This document shows positions 6,263 through 14,146 of a stretch of 19,250 nucleotides of DNA, in pieces. The position numbers and the translations under genes were made by a program. Source of the DNA: an uncultured Lachnospiraceae bacterium (lineage in GTDB: Bacteria; Bacillota; Clostridia; Lachnospirales; Lachnospiraceae). Every line of letters begins with the position of its first letter. The stretch's first letter is position 1. The stretch is taken from NCBI GenBank assembly GCA_910577445.1, contig CAJTMZ010000060.1, positions 1 through 19,250 on the forward strand, read 5' to 3'. Below the pieces are notes generated by a model. It saw only the letters and a list, made by a program, of their open reading frames with translations, did no database searches and had not been told where the DNA came from.

Positions 6263-6901
6263 ATGCAGGAAACCATACATATCAAATCAAAGCGGCACCC
6301 TAATGTTGTGCTTAAGGCAATACCGGGACATTTTGTTACGCCAAATTCCCATGTAAATTATTTTCTGGATATGACGACTCTGAAATCCAGGCTCAGTGAA
6401 GCCAGCGCTGCGGCAAAGGCTTTAAGCGAACAGATATCCGCAACGACGATAGTGGATACAATCGTATGCATCGACGGCTGCGAAATCATCGGAGCTTTTC
6501 TGGCTGAGGATTTGACAAAGGCGGGAATCTATTCCATGAATTCCCACAATACGATTTACATCATAACTCCCGAGTATGTAAATTCGGGCCAGCTTGTTCT
6601 TCGGGAAAATATGGTTCCGATGATTAAGGGAAAGAATGTGCTTTTACTTATGGCTTCGGCTACAACCGGACAGACGATTATAAAAGCCAGCAGGGCCCTT
6701 AAATATTACGGAGCAAAAATCAGCGGAATCAGCGCAATATTCAGCGCCGCGAATAAACTGATGGATATCCCCATTAATTCATTATTCAATATCGGTGATA
6801 TTCCTGATTATAAGAGCTATGACCCTGAAGGATGTTCGCTTTGCAGAGACGGAAAAGAAATTGACGCTTTTGCAAACGGATTTGGCTATTCCAAAATTTA
6901 A
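6263..6901 (+). CDS. Orotate-phosphoribosyltransferase-like protein
   Basis: A 212-residue cytosolic protein of the type I phosphoribosyltransferase fold, related to clostridial proteins labelled orotate phosphoribosyltransferase. The predicted PRPP-binding segment is near residues 124-138 (VLLLMASATTGQTI). The usual two acidic residues before TTG are replaced by Ala-Ser, while the TTG loop itself remains. A tail with C-x-x-C-like spacing (CSLCRDGKEIDAF) is typical of this clostridial subgroup. The start has GGGAGG about 7 bases ahead. It lies behind its own promoter with an inverted repeat and 38 bases before glgP. The altered PRPP motif leaves open whether it makes a nucleotide or has become a nucleobase or PRPP sensor. 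I would not call it pyrE, as no other pyrimidine gene is nearby. Confidence 0.75.
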   Translation: MQETIHIKSKRHPNVVLKAIPGHFVTPNSHVNYFLDMTTLKSRLSEASAAAKALSEQISATTIVDTIVCIDGCEIIGAFLAEDLTKAGIYSMNSHNTIYIITPEYVNSGQLVLRENMVPMIKGKNVLLLMASATTGQTIIKASRALKYYGAKISGISAIFSAANKLMDIPINSLFNIGDIPDYKSYDPEGCSLCRDGKEIDAFANGFGYSKI

Positions 6902-6939
6902 ACATAAAATCATACGCGAAAGGAATGGGAGGAGAGATA

Positions 6940-9432
6940 ATGATACGTAAGAAGGCCGAACAGGCGCCGGTATTCAACGCTTTTGACAAGGATACATTCA
7001 AAAAGAATGTGATTGCCAATGTAAAAACCTTATACAGAAAGACTCTTGAGGAAGCCAGCCAGCAGCAGATTTTCCAGGCGGTGGCTCATACCATCAAGGA
7101 CGTTGTGATTGACAACTGGATGGTTACCCATAAGGAATACGAAAAACAGGACCCCAAGATGGTTTATTATATGTCCATGGAATTTCTGATGGGACGCGCT
7201 CTTGGGAACAATATCATCAACCTGCGCGCATATAAGCCCGTAAAGGAAGCGCTGGACGAATTGGGATTAGACCTCAATGTGATTGAAGACCAGGAGCCTG
7301 ACGCCGCTCTTGGAAACGGCGGTTTAGGACGTCTTGCCGCGTGTTTTCTGGATTCATTAAGCAGCCTTGGATATCCGGCTTACGGATGCGGAATCAGATA
7401 CCGCTATGGTATGTTCAAGCAGGAAATCAGAGACGGTTATCAGGTGGAAGTACCGGACAACTGGCTTGTGGACGGAAATCCTTTTGAACTCAGAAGACCT
7501 GAATACTCAAAGGTGGTAAAATTCGGCGGTTATGTGAGTGTCCGCATTGACGAAAACGGAAGAAGCAATTTCGTACAGGAGGGATACCAGAGCGTTAAGG
7601 CTGTTCCCTACGACCTTCCCATTGTGGGATACGGCAACGGTATTGTAAACACGCTCCGCATCTGGGACGCGGAGGCTGTAGAATGCTTCCAGCTTGACTC
7701 CTTTGACAAGGGAGATTATCAGAAGGCAGTAGAGCAGGAAAATCTCGCAAGAAATATCGTTGAAGTTCTTTATCCGAACGACAATCACTATGCCGGAAAA
7801 GAGCTCCGTTTAAAACAGCAGTATTTCTTTATTTCTGCTTCCGTTCAGGAGGCGGTTGCCAGATATATGAGATTCCATGATGATATTAAAAAGTTCCATG
7901 AGAAGGCTACCTTCCAGTTAAACGATACGCATCCCACAGTAGCCGTGGCAGAACTTATGAGAATCCTCATGGACGAGTATTATCTGACATGGGACGAGGC
8001 ATGGAACATCACCACAAAGACATGCGCTTACACAAATCACACGATTATGGCGGAAGCGCTGGAAAAATGGCCTATTGAACTGTTTTCCAGACTTCTTCCC
8101 AGAATTTATCAGATTATTGAAGAAATTAACCGGAGATTTATTCTCAAAATACAGGAAATGTATCCGGGCAATCAGGAAAAAATCCGCAAGATGGCAATTA
8201 TTTATGACGGACAGGTTAAGATGGCCCATCTTGCAATCGCTGCCGGCTATTCCGTAAACGGCGTTGCAAGGCTTCACACGGAAATCTTAAAGAATCAGGA
8301 GCTTAAGGATTTCTATGAGATGATGCCGGAGAAATTCAATAACAAGACCAACGGTATTACCCAGAGGCGTTTCCTGCTTCACGGCAATCCGCTTCTCGCA
8401 GACTGGGTGAGCGCCCATATCGGAACGGACTGGATTACAGACCTTGCCCAGATTAACAGGCTGAAGGTTTATGCGGACGACGAGAAGGCCCAGCAGGAAT
8501 TTATGAATATCAAGTACCAGAACAAGGTTCGTCTGGCGGAATATATCCGCGAGCATAACGGAATCGAAATAGACCCCCGTTCTATTTTCGACGTTCAGGT
8601 AAAGAGACTGCATGAATATAAACGTCAGCTTCTCAATATTCTTCATGTAATGTATCTGTATAATCAGATGAAGGACAATCCGGATATGGAATTTTATCCC
8701 AGAACCTTTATTTTTGGCGCAAAGGCGTCTGCAGGTTATTACAATGCCAAGATGATTATCAAGCTGATTACTTCCGTGGCCAATGTGGTGAATAATGACC
8801 CTGACGTAAAGGGAAGAATCAAGGTAGTGTTCATTGAAAACTACAGAGTATCCAACGCGGAACTGATATTCGCGGCTTCCGACGTGTCGGAGCAGATTTC
8901 TACGGCAAGTAAAGAGGCTTCCGGAACAGGCAACATGAAGTTTATGTTAAACGGCGCTCTCACGCTGGGAACCATGGACGGAGCCAATGTGGAAATTGTG
9001 GAAGAGGTAGGGGAAGAAAACGCTTTTATTTTCGGTCTTTCTTCCAATGAAGTTATTAACTATGAAAATCACGGCGGATACAATCCGATGGAAATTTTCA
9101 ATAACGACCCTGATGTGAGAAAAGTTCTGATGCAGCTTATCAACGGGACTTTTGCTCCCGATGACCCTGACAGGTTCAGGACGCTTTACAATTCGCTGCT
9201 CAACACCATCAGCACTTCAAAAGCGGATATGTACTTCATTTTGAAGGATTTCAGAGCTTACGCGGAAGCGCAGAAGAAAGTGGAAGAAGCTTACCGGGAT
9301 GAAAAGAGATGGGCAAGAAGCGCGATTTTGAATGTGGCGTGCAGCGGGAAGTTCACATCCGACAGAACAATTCAGGAATATGTGGATGAAATCTGGCATT
9401 TGGATAAGGTGGAGCTGCCGAAGAAGAATTGA
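6940..9432 (+). CDS. glgP: Glycogen/starch/maltodextrin phosphorylase
   Basis: An 830-residue GT35 alpha-glucan phosphorylase, a PLP enzyme releasing glucose-1-phosphate from the non-reducing ends of glycogen or maltodextrin. The PLP lysine is Lys667 in GTGNMKFMLNGA. The family motifs ALGNGGLGRLAACFLDS, NDTHPTVAVAELMR and FDVQVKRLHEYKRQLLN are intact, and length is normal. The start at 6940 is chosen because GGGAGGAGAG lies about 5-8 bases upstream. The ATG at 6925 is directly abutted by purines and has no usable spacing. It is 38 bases after the PRTase-like gene and close to the hydratase gene, so probably cotranscribed. No glgA, glgC or glgB is in the window, so glycogen synthesis is encoded elsewhere if present. 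Substrate preference between glycogen and maltodextrin cannot be read here. Confidence 0.96.
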   Translation: MIRKKAEQAPVFNAFDKDTFKKNVIANVKTLYRKTLEEASQQQIFQAVAHTIKDVVIDNWMVTHKEYEKQDPKMVYYMSMEFLMGRALGNNIINLRAYKPVKEALDELGLDLNVIEDQEPDAALGNGGLGRLAACFLDSLSSLGYPAYGCGIRYRYGMFKQEIRDGYQVEVPDNWLVDGNPFELRRPEYSKVVKFGGYVSVRIDENGRSNFVQEGYQSVKAVPYDLPIVGYGNGIVNTLRIWDAEAVECFQLDSFDKGDYQKAVEQENLARNIVEVLYPNDNHYAGKELRLKQQYFFISASVQEAVARYMRFHDDIKKFHEKATFQLNDTHPTVAVAELMRILMDEYYLTWDEAWNITTKTCAYTNHTIMAEALEKWPIELFSRLLPRIYQIIEEINRRFILKIQEMYPGNQEKIRKMAIIYDGQVKMAHLAIAAGYSVNGVARLHTEILKNQELKDFYEMMPEKFNNKTNGITQRRFLLHGNPLLADWVSAHIGTDWITDLAQINRLKVYADDEKAQQEFMNIKYQNKVRLAEYIREHNGIEIDPRSIFDVQVKRLHEYKRQLLNILHVMYLYNQMKDNPDMEFYPRTFIFGAKASAGYYNAKMIIKLITSVANVVNNDPDVKGRIKVVFIENYRVSNAELIFAASDVSEQISTASKEASGTGNMKFMLNGALTLGTMDGANVEIVEEVGEENAFIFGLSSNEVINYENHGGYNPMEIFNNDPDVRKVLMQLINGTFAPDDPDRFRTLYNSLLNTISTSKADMYFILKDFRAYAEAQKKVEEAYRDEKRWARSAILNVACSGKFTSDRTIQEYVDEIWHLDKVELPKKN

Positions 9433-9455
9433 TGATGAAACATGGAGGGAATAGA

Positions 9456-11750
9456 ATGGTATCGGTACTGGAAAGCGGTGCTTATTTAGTAAATGGCTCT
9501 GAAATTATACCTGACGGGGCGGAGGCTGCCTCTGCCGTCAGGGAAAAGACAGGGAAGGAAATTACCAGAGAAGAGGCAAGGCAGGGGACGATTGCTTATG
9601 GTGTTTTGAAAGAACACAATACGTCCGGGAATATGGACAGGCTGAAAATCAAGTTCGACAAGCTGACTTCCCATGATATTACTTTTGTGGGAATTATCCA
9701 GACTGCCAGGGCTTCGGGGCTTGAAAGGTTTCCGGTGCCTTATGTTCTCACAAACTGCCACAATTCTCTGTGCGCGGTAGGCGGTACGATTAATGAAGAC
9801 GACCATATGTTTGGTCTTAGCTGCGCAAAGAAGTACGGCGGTGTTTATGTGCCTCCTCATCAGGCGGTTATCCATCAGTATGCGAGGGAAATGCTTGCGG
9901 GGGGCGGAAAAATGATTTTAGGCTCCGATTCCCATACACGCTATGGCGCTCTTGGAACCATGGCTGTTGGCGAGGGCGGACCGGAGCTTGTAAAGCAGCT
10001 CCTCGGGCAGACTTATGATATCGGTATGCCGGGAGTGGTAGGCGTATACCTTACAGGGGAGCCGGTAAAGGGCGTAGGGCCCCAGGACGTGGCTCTTGCC
10101 ATTATCGGAGAAGTTTTTGCAAGCGGATATGTAAAAAATAAGGTGATGGAGTTTGTAGGACCGGGCGTGGCGTCCCTAAGCGCTGATTTCAGAATTGGTA
10201 TCGACGTTATGACAACCGAGACAACCTGCCTTTCCTCTATCTGGCAGACAGACGACGTGATTAAGGAATTTTATGAGATTCACGGAAGAAGCGAAGATTA
10301 CAGAGAGTTAAATCCGAAAGAGGCGGCTTACTACGACGGAATGATTACCGTTGACCTTGGAAAGGTAAAACCGATGATTGCCATGCCTTTCCATCCCAGC
10401 AATACCTATACCATTGAAGAATTAAATGCAAACCTTCTGGATATTCTGGACGATGTGGAGAAAAAGGCGGCTGTTTCCTTAGACGGAGCCGTGGACTTCA
10501 CTCTGAAAAATAAAGTGAGAGACGGAAAACTTTACGTTGACCAGGGAATTATCGCGGGCTGTGCCGGCGGCGGTTTTGAAAATATCTGTGCGGCCGCTGA
10601 TATAATGAAAGGCTCTTATATCGGCTCCGATGGATTTACATTAAGCCTGTATCCGGCTTCCATGCCTGTTTATATGGAACTGATTAAAAACGGGTGCGCG
10701 GCGGCGCTTCTCGAAACCGGGGCGGTACTTAAGACTGCTTTCTGCGGGCCATGCTTCGGCGCCGGGGATACCCCTGCAAACAACGCTTTCAGTATCCGCC
10801 ATTCCACCAGAAACTTCCCCAACAGGGAAGGCTCAAAGCTCCAGAACGGACAGATTTCATCGGTGGCCCTTATGGACGCCCGCTCGATTGCGGCTACGGC
10901 GGCCAACAAGGGAATGCTTACGGCGGCTACGGAGTTTGACGGAGAGATTAACAGATATCAGTATCATTTTGACGCAAACATTTATGCGAACAGGGTGTTT
11001 GATTCCAAAGGTAAGGCGGACCCTTCGGTGGAAATCCAGCTTGGCCCCAACATCAAGGACTGGCCGGTGATGACCGAGCTTCCTGAGAATCTGGTGCTCC
11101 GTGTGGTATCGGAGATTCACGACCCTGTTACCACAACGGACGAGTTGATTCCCTCCGGAGAAACCTCATCCTACCGTTCCAATCCTTTAGGACTTGCGGA
11201 ATTTACCCTGTCCAGAAAAGACCCCGCTTATGTGGGGCTTGCAAAGGATATTCAGACTGCCCAAAAGGCGGTAATGGAGGATAAGTGCCCTCTGGAAGCA
11301 AAGCCTGAACTGAAAGCGGTAATGGCGGTGATAAATAAAGATTATCCCGAAGTCGGAAGAGGAAATATCGGTTTCGGCTCAACCATCTTTGCGGTAAAAC
11401 CCGGAGACGGTTCGGCGAGGGAACAGGCGGCCTCCTGCCAGAAGGTATTAGGCGGCTGGGCAAACATTGCAAACGAGTACGCCACCAAGAGATACCGTTC
11501 CAACCTGATTAACTGGGGTATGCTTCCTTTCCTGATTCCGGAAGGAGAGCTTCCCTTTAAAAATAAGGATTATCTTTTCTTCCCCGGCATCAGAAAGGCC
11601 GTGGAGGAGGAAGCCGCTGAAATCAAGGCATTTAAGGTGGGAGAGGATTCCTTAAGTGAGTTTACCTTAAAGCTGGGAGAACTCACAAAGGAGGAGAGAG
11701 AGATTATCCTGAAAGGATGCCTCATAAATTATAACAATAAGAAAATGTAA
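9456..11750 (+). CDS. Aconitase-superfamily hydratase (YbhJ-like), substrate unknown
   Basis: A 764-residue aconitase-family protein with a 4Fe-4S hydratase core and the C-terminal swivel domain in one chain. The cluster ligands are Cys369 (AGCAGG), Cys430 and Cys433 (CGPC), with spacing very like that of mitochondrial aconitase. The active-site segment Asp158-Ser-His160 (GSDSHT) is also present. Overall it resembles the aconitase-like YbhJ group found in clostridia rather than AcnA or AcnB, so citrate/isocitrate is not assured. The likely reaction is dehydration and rehydration of a hydroxy-di- or tricarboxylate. The start at 9456 has GGAGGG about 6 bases upstream; earlier ATGs at 9429-9435 overlap the glgP stop and lack a site. 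It follows glgP by 23 bases and ends 16 bases before a terminator hairpin. Confidence 0.85.
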   Translation: MVSVLESGAYLVNGSEIIPDGAEAASAVREKTGKEITREEARQGTIAYGVLKEHNTSGNMDRLKIKFDKLTSHDITFVGIIQTARASGLERFPVPYVLTNCHNSLCAVGGTINEDDHMFGLSCAKKYGGVYVPPHQAVIHQYAREMLAGGGKMILGSDSHTRYGALGTMAVGEGGPELVKQLLGQTYDIGMPGVVGVYLTGEPVKGVGPQDVALAIIGEVFASGYVKNKVMEFVGPGVASLSADFRIGIDVMTTETTCLSSIWQTDDVIKEFYEIHGRSEDYRELNPKEAAYYDGMITVDLGKVKPMIAMPFHPSNTYTIEELNANLLDILDDVEKKAAVSLDGAVDFTLKNKVRDGKLYVDQGIIAGCAGGGFENICAAADIMKGSYIGSDGFTLSLYPASMPVYMELIKNGCAAALLETGAVLKTAFCGPCFGAGDTPANNAFSIRHSTRNFPNREGSKLQNGQISSVALMDARSIAATAANKGMLTAATEFDGEINRYQYHFDANIYANRVFDSKGKADPSVEIQLGPNIKDWPVMTELPENLVLRVVSEIHDPVTTTDELIPSGETSSYRSNPLGLAEFTLSRKDPAYVGLAKDIQTAQKAVMEDKCPLEAKPELKAVMAVINKDYPEVGRGNIGFGSTIFAVKPGDGSAREQAASCQKVLGGWANIANEYATKRYRSNLINWGMLPFLIPEGELPFKNKDYLFFPGIRKAVEEEAAEIKAFKVGEDSLSEFTLKLGELTKEEREIILKGCLINYNNKKM

Positions 11751-11766
11751 AATAAGAAAGCGATAT

Positions 11767-11807
11767 AAATAAGCGTTTATCCTTTGCGGGTAAGCGCTTA
11801 TTTTTTT
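11767..11807 (+). terminator. Intrinsic terminator after the hydratase gene
   Basis: AAATAAGCG (11767-11775) pairs with CGCTTATTT (11795-11803), with partial further pairing inside (TTATCC with GGGTAA). A T-run continues to 11807. It closes the plus-strand gene run; the convergent minus-strand gene ends 18 bases beyond. Confidence 0.88.
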
Positions 11808-11824
11808 GCACAATAACACCAAAA

Positions 11825-12640
11825 TTAACTGAAATTCATCTTATCCATCAAAGCGGCGATAAACACCCCCGCCGCAAGAAAAAACACATTAATCAGGCAG
11901 GAAGCAGTGGAAGAACGAAAACTTTCAAAAGGAATCGTCATAAAGGTGGCCGCCACGACGGTTCCCACAATGGCATGGAAAGTAACGGAGTAGTATCTGT
12001 CGAACAGGGAATTTACGGTTTTTGAGAGACAGGCAATGGTAATCAGGCCGCCGATGCCCGCCGGGATTAACACCTCCAAAGACATATGCCCTATACCCTC
12101 AACAAAGGGCGCGTAAAGTCCCATGGGCATAAGGAGAGTGGAAAAGCTCATACCCGGCGCAATGATGCTCAGCGCAAGGCAGAAGCCGCAGAACAGATAC
12201 CAGATAAAATCCGGCTCGATTACGGCGGAGGTCTGCTTTAGCAAAAAGAGCAGCGTGAAAATAACAAGTATGGCGGTAAGCATGGAGATAAAGGACGAGG
12301 ATTTTCTGCCGTGCAGTCCCGCCTCCCGCCAGAGGGAAGGAAACATTCCCACAATCAGACCCACGAAAAGACAGATGGAGGGAGCCGGATATTTTTCCAG
12401 AAAAAAAGCCAGAATATTGGCTACACCCATAAATCCGATAACATATCCGAGAAAATAAGGAAAAAGTTTTGGCATATGTGTTTTGAACCTGCGGACAGGG
12501 TCTGAAAGAAATTCCATAGCAGGTTTGTAAATTCCGAAAACAACGCTGAGCACGCCGCCGCTTATCCCCGGCAGAACGGCTCCAAGTCCGATAATCGCTC
12601 CCTGTAAGACTCCGAATAATACCTTTACTATTTTTTTCAT
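11825..12640 (-). CDS. popT: DUF368 polyprenyl-phosphate transporter (PopT-like)
   Basis: A 271-residue integral membrane protein of the DUF368 family. It contains the paired family signatures: PGISGGVLSVVFGIYKP near residues 24-40, and its inverted counterpart APGMSFSTLLMPMGLY near residues 161-176. About eight hydrophobic segments follow one another with short loops. Members of this family have been shown to return undecaprenyl phosphate from the outer to the inner leaflet of the cytoplasmic membrane, recycling the lipid carrier for wall polymers. It is slightly shorter than many members but has both repeats. The AAGGA lies almost against the ATG, so the binding site is poor, yet no better in-frame start is seen. 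It is a single-gene unit, divergent from the calcium-loop protein, with a candidate promoter at 12698-12726. Envelope genes elsewhere in the window (ddl, murF) fit this role. Confidence 0.87.
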   Translation of the reverse strand: MKKIVKVLFGVLQGAIIGLGAVLPGISGGVLSVVFGIYKPAMEFLSDPVRRFKTHMPKLFPYFLGYVIGFMGVANILAFFLEKYPAPSICLFVGLIVGMFPSLWREAGLHGRKSSSFISMLTAILVIFTLLFLLKQTSAVIEPDFIWYLFCGFCLALSIIAPGMSFSTLLMPMGLYAPFVEGIGHMSLEVLIPAGIGGLITIACLSKTVNSLFDRYYSVTFHAIVGTVVAATFMTIPFESFRSSTASCLINVFFLAAGVFIAALMDKMNFS

Positions 12641-12697
12641 ATCCTTATTTCCATATCTGCTTAGGATTACATTAAAAAATATGAAAACCCTTCTTTT

Positions 12698-12726
12698 ATT
12701 ATTCTTGAAATAAGAATTTCCCTCAA
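12698..12726 (-). promoter_or_regulatory. Candidate promoter for the DUF368 gene
   Basis: Read on the minus strand, TTGAGG (12726-12721) and AATAAT (12703-12698) are 17 bases apart, about 58 bases before the start codon. The spacer contains the 6-bp inverted repeat ATTCTT/AAGAAT (12701-12717), which might be a binding site. Confidence 0.5.
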
Positions 12727-12754
12727 ATCCTTAATAGAATCATTTTCCAGGTCG

Positions 12755-12777
12755 ATAAATATATCACAGATATTTAT
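12755..12777. repeat. 8-bp inverted repeat upstream of the calcium-loop gene
   Basis: ATAAATAT (12755-12762) and ATATTTAT (12770-12777) are exact reverse complements around 7 bases. They end 39 bases before the start codon of the gene at 12817. The AT-rich sequence makes chance more likely than for a GC-containing repeat, but the position suits a regulator site or a leader hairpin. Confidence 0.35.
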
Positions 12778-12816
12778 GGCCATAGTACCTGTTAATAAAT
12801 GCGGTAAGGAGGAAGA

Positions 12817-14052
12817 ATGCGAATAAATTCCGGTACAATAGGAATGGAATCCGCCAGAAGCTATTCTTCCGTTTCAGGAAGGGTAAGCAGATTAGTTATA
12901 ACAAGTGGGAGGCAGAGTCTTATGGACGGAACCGGGACTTTGCTGGGAAATAATTCAGACAAAAATACGGAAGGCGAAACTTCCGATGCCAAAAAGGAAA
13001 AGGGGCAGCAGGGAAATTCAGGGGATGCTTTCTGGAATACCTTCGGCGAGATGAACGCCAGAACAAACAGGTTTACTTCCGGTAAAGTACGAAATGTGGA
13101 CGTATCGTCTGTGCGGGAACAGCTCAATGAAATCCGGCAGCAGTGCATTAATTATCTGATTGACCTTTTGTTCCCGGAAAGAAGAAGGAACCGCTTTGGA
13201 AGCGGGGACGGACAGGGTTTTAGCGAGAACAGCGGTAATACCGGTTCCGGTAGTTTTGTGCCGGACGGATTAACATCAGGAAACACTGTTCCCATGACGC
13301 AGGTGAATGTTAAAACCTTTACTTTCAGCAACCAGTATTATCATGCGGAAACGGAAACCACCGGATTTTCAACACAGGGAACGGTCAAATGTGCGGACGG
13401 AAGAGAAATCAACTTTAATCTTAATCTGGAAATGAGCCGCAGCTTTCAGGAATATTATGAAGAAACCGTAGCGGTGAGACAGGTTACCATGTGCGACCCT
13501 CTGGTGATTAACCTGAACGGAAATATTGCGGATTTATCCGACCAGACGTTTTTGTTCGATTTGGACGGGGACGGAGAAAAGGATGAAATCAATCGTCTTG
13601 GAGCAGGCAGCGGTTATCTTGCGCTGGATAAAAACGGCGATGGGATTATCAACGACGGTTCGGAGCTTTTCGGAACGAAATCGGGCGATGGATTTGCCGA
13701 CCTTGCGGCTTACGACACAGACCACAACGGGTTTATCGACGAGAACGATGAAATCTGGAAGCATCTGAAAATCTGGGTTATGGACGAGAACGGTGAGCAG
13801 CAGCTTTATTCCCTTGCAGAAAAAGGAGTCGGCGCTATCTGTCTTCAAAACGCCAACACCAATTTTGCTCTTAAGAACGAGAACAATGAGACAAAGGGAG
13901 TGATACGCAAAACCGGAGTATTTCTCTATGAAAACGGGGATGTGGGAAGCGTCCAGCATGTGGATTTGGCTTTGCACGAACAAAAAAATCAGGAAGAAAT
14001 AAGAAAAAATCAGGGCAAGTATGAAAAGTGGCTGTATGATATGGCAATGTAG
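12817..14052 (+). CDS. Protein with three EF-hand-like calcium-binding loops, function unknown
   Basis: A 411-residue protein with GGAGGA about 4-7 bases before its start. The first 160 residues are low-complexity, rich in Ser, Gly and Asn, with a helical patch at 97-125. The C-terminal half (225-390) carries three DxDxDG-type loops: 248-256 (DLDGDGEKD), 271-283 (DKNGDGIINDGSE) and 300-311 (DTDHNGFIDEND). They are followed by a closing segment (GVFLYENGDVGSVQHVDLA) that resembles the terminal module of large RTX-type secreted proteins of proteobacteria. Here it stands alone, with no RTX nonapeptides, no signal peptide, no membrane segment and no wall anchor. The N-terminus (MRINSGTIGMESAR) is a distinctive start that I associate only loosely with uncharacterised Lachnospiraceae proteins. 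It could be a cytosolic calcium-responsive protein or be exported by an unrecognised route. No function is assigned. Confidence 0.8.
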   Translation: MRINSGTIGMESARSYSSVSGRVSRLVITSGRQSLMDGTGTLLGNNSDKNTEGETSDAKKEKGQQGNSGDAFWNTFGEMNARTNRFTSGKVRNVDVSSVREQLNEIRQQCINYLIDLLFPERRRNRFGSGDGQGFSENSGNTGSGSFVPDGLTSGNTVPMTQVNVKTFTFSNQYYHAETETTGFSTQGTVKCADGREINFNLNLEMSRSFQEYYEETVAVRQVTMCDPLVINLNGNIADLSDQTFLFDLDGDGEKDEINRLGAGSGYLALDKNGDGIINDGSELFGTKSGDGFADLAAYDTDHNGFIDENDEIWKHLKIWVMDENGEQQLYSLAEKGVGAICLQNANTNFALKNENNETKGVIRKTGVFLYENGDVGSVQHVDLALHEQKNQEEIRKNQGKYEKWLYDMAM

Positions 14053-14114
14053 CTTACATAAAAGCAGTATTTGTGCAAAGCTCTGGAAGCAGTAAAAATG
14101 GTATAAAATACGGG

Positions 14115-14140
14115 CCTTCCGGCATAAAATAGTCCGGAGG
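14115..14140 (+). promoter_or_regulatory. Hairpin covering the spoIID ribosome binding site
   Basis: CCTTCCGG (14115-14122) can pair with CCGGAGG (14134-14140), with one bulged T and an 11-base loop. The right arm contains the GGAGG that should bind the ribosome, 6 bases before the spoIID ATG. Folding would limit translation. Confidence 0.4.
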
Positions 14141-14146
14141 TGTCTT

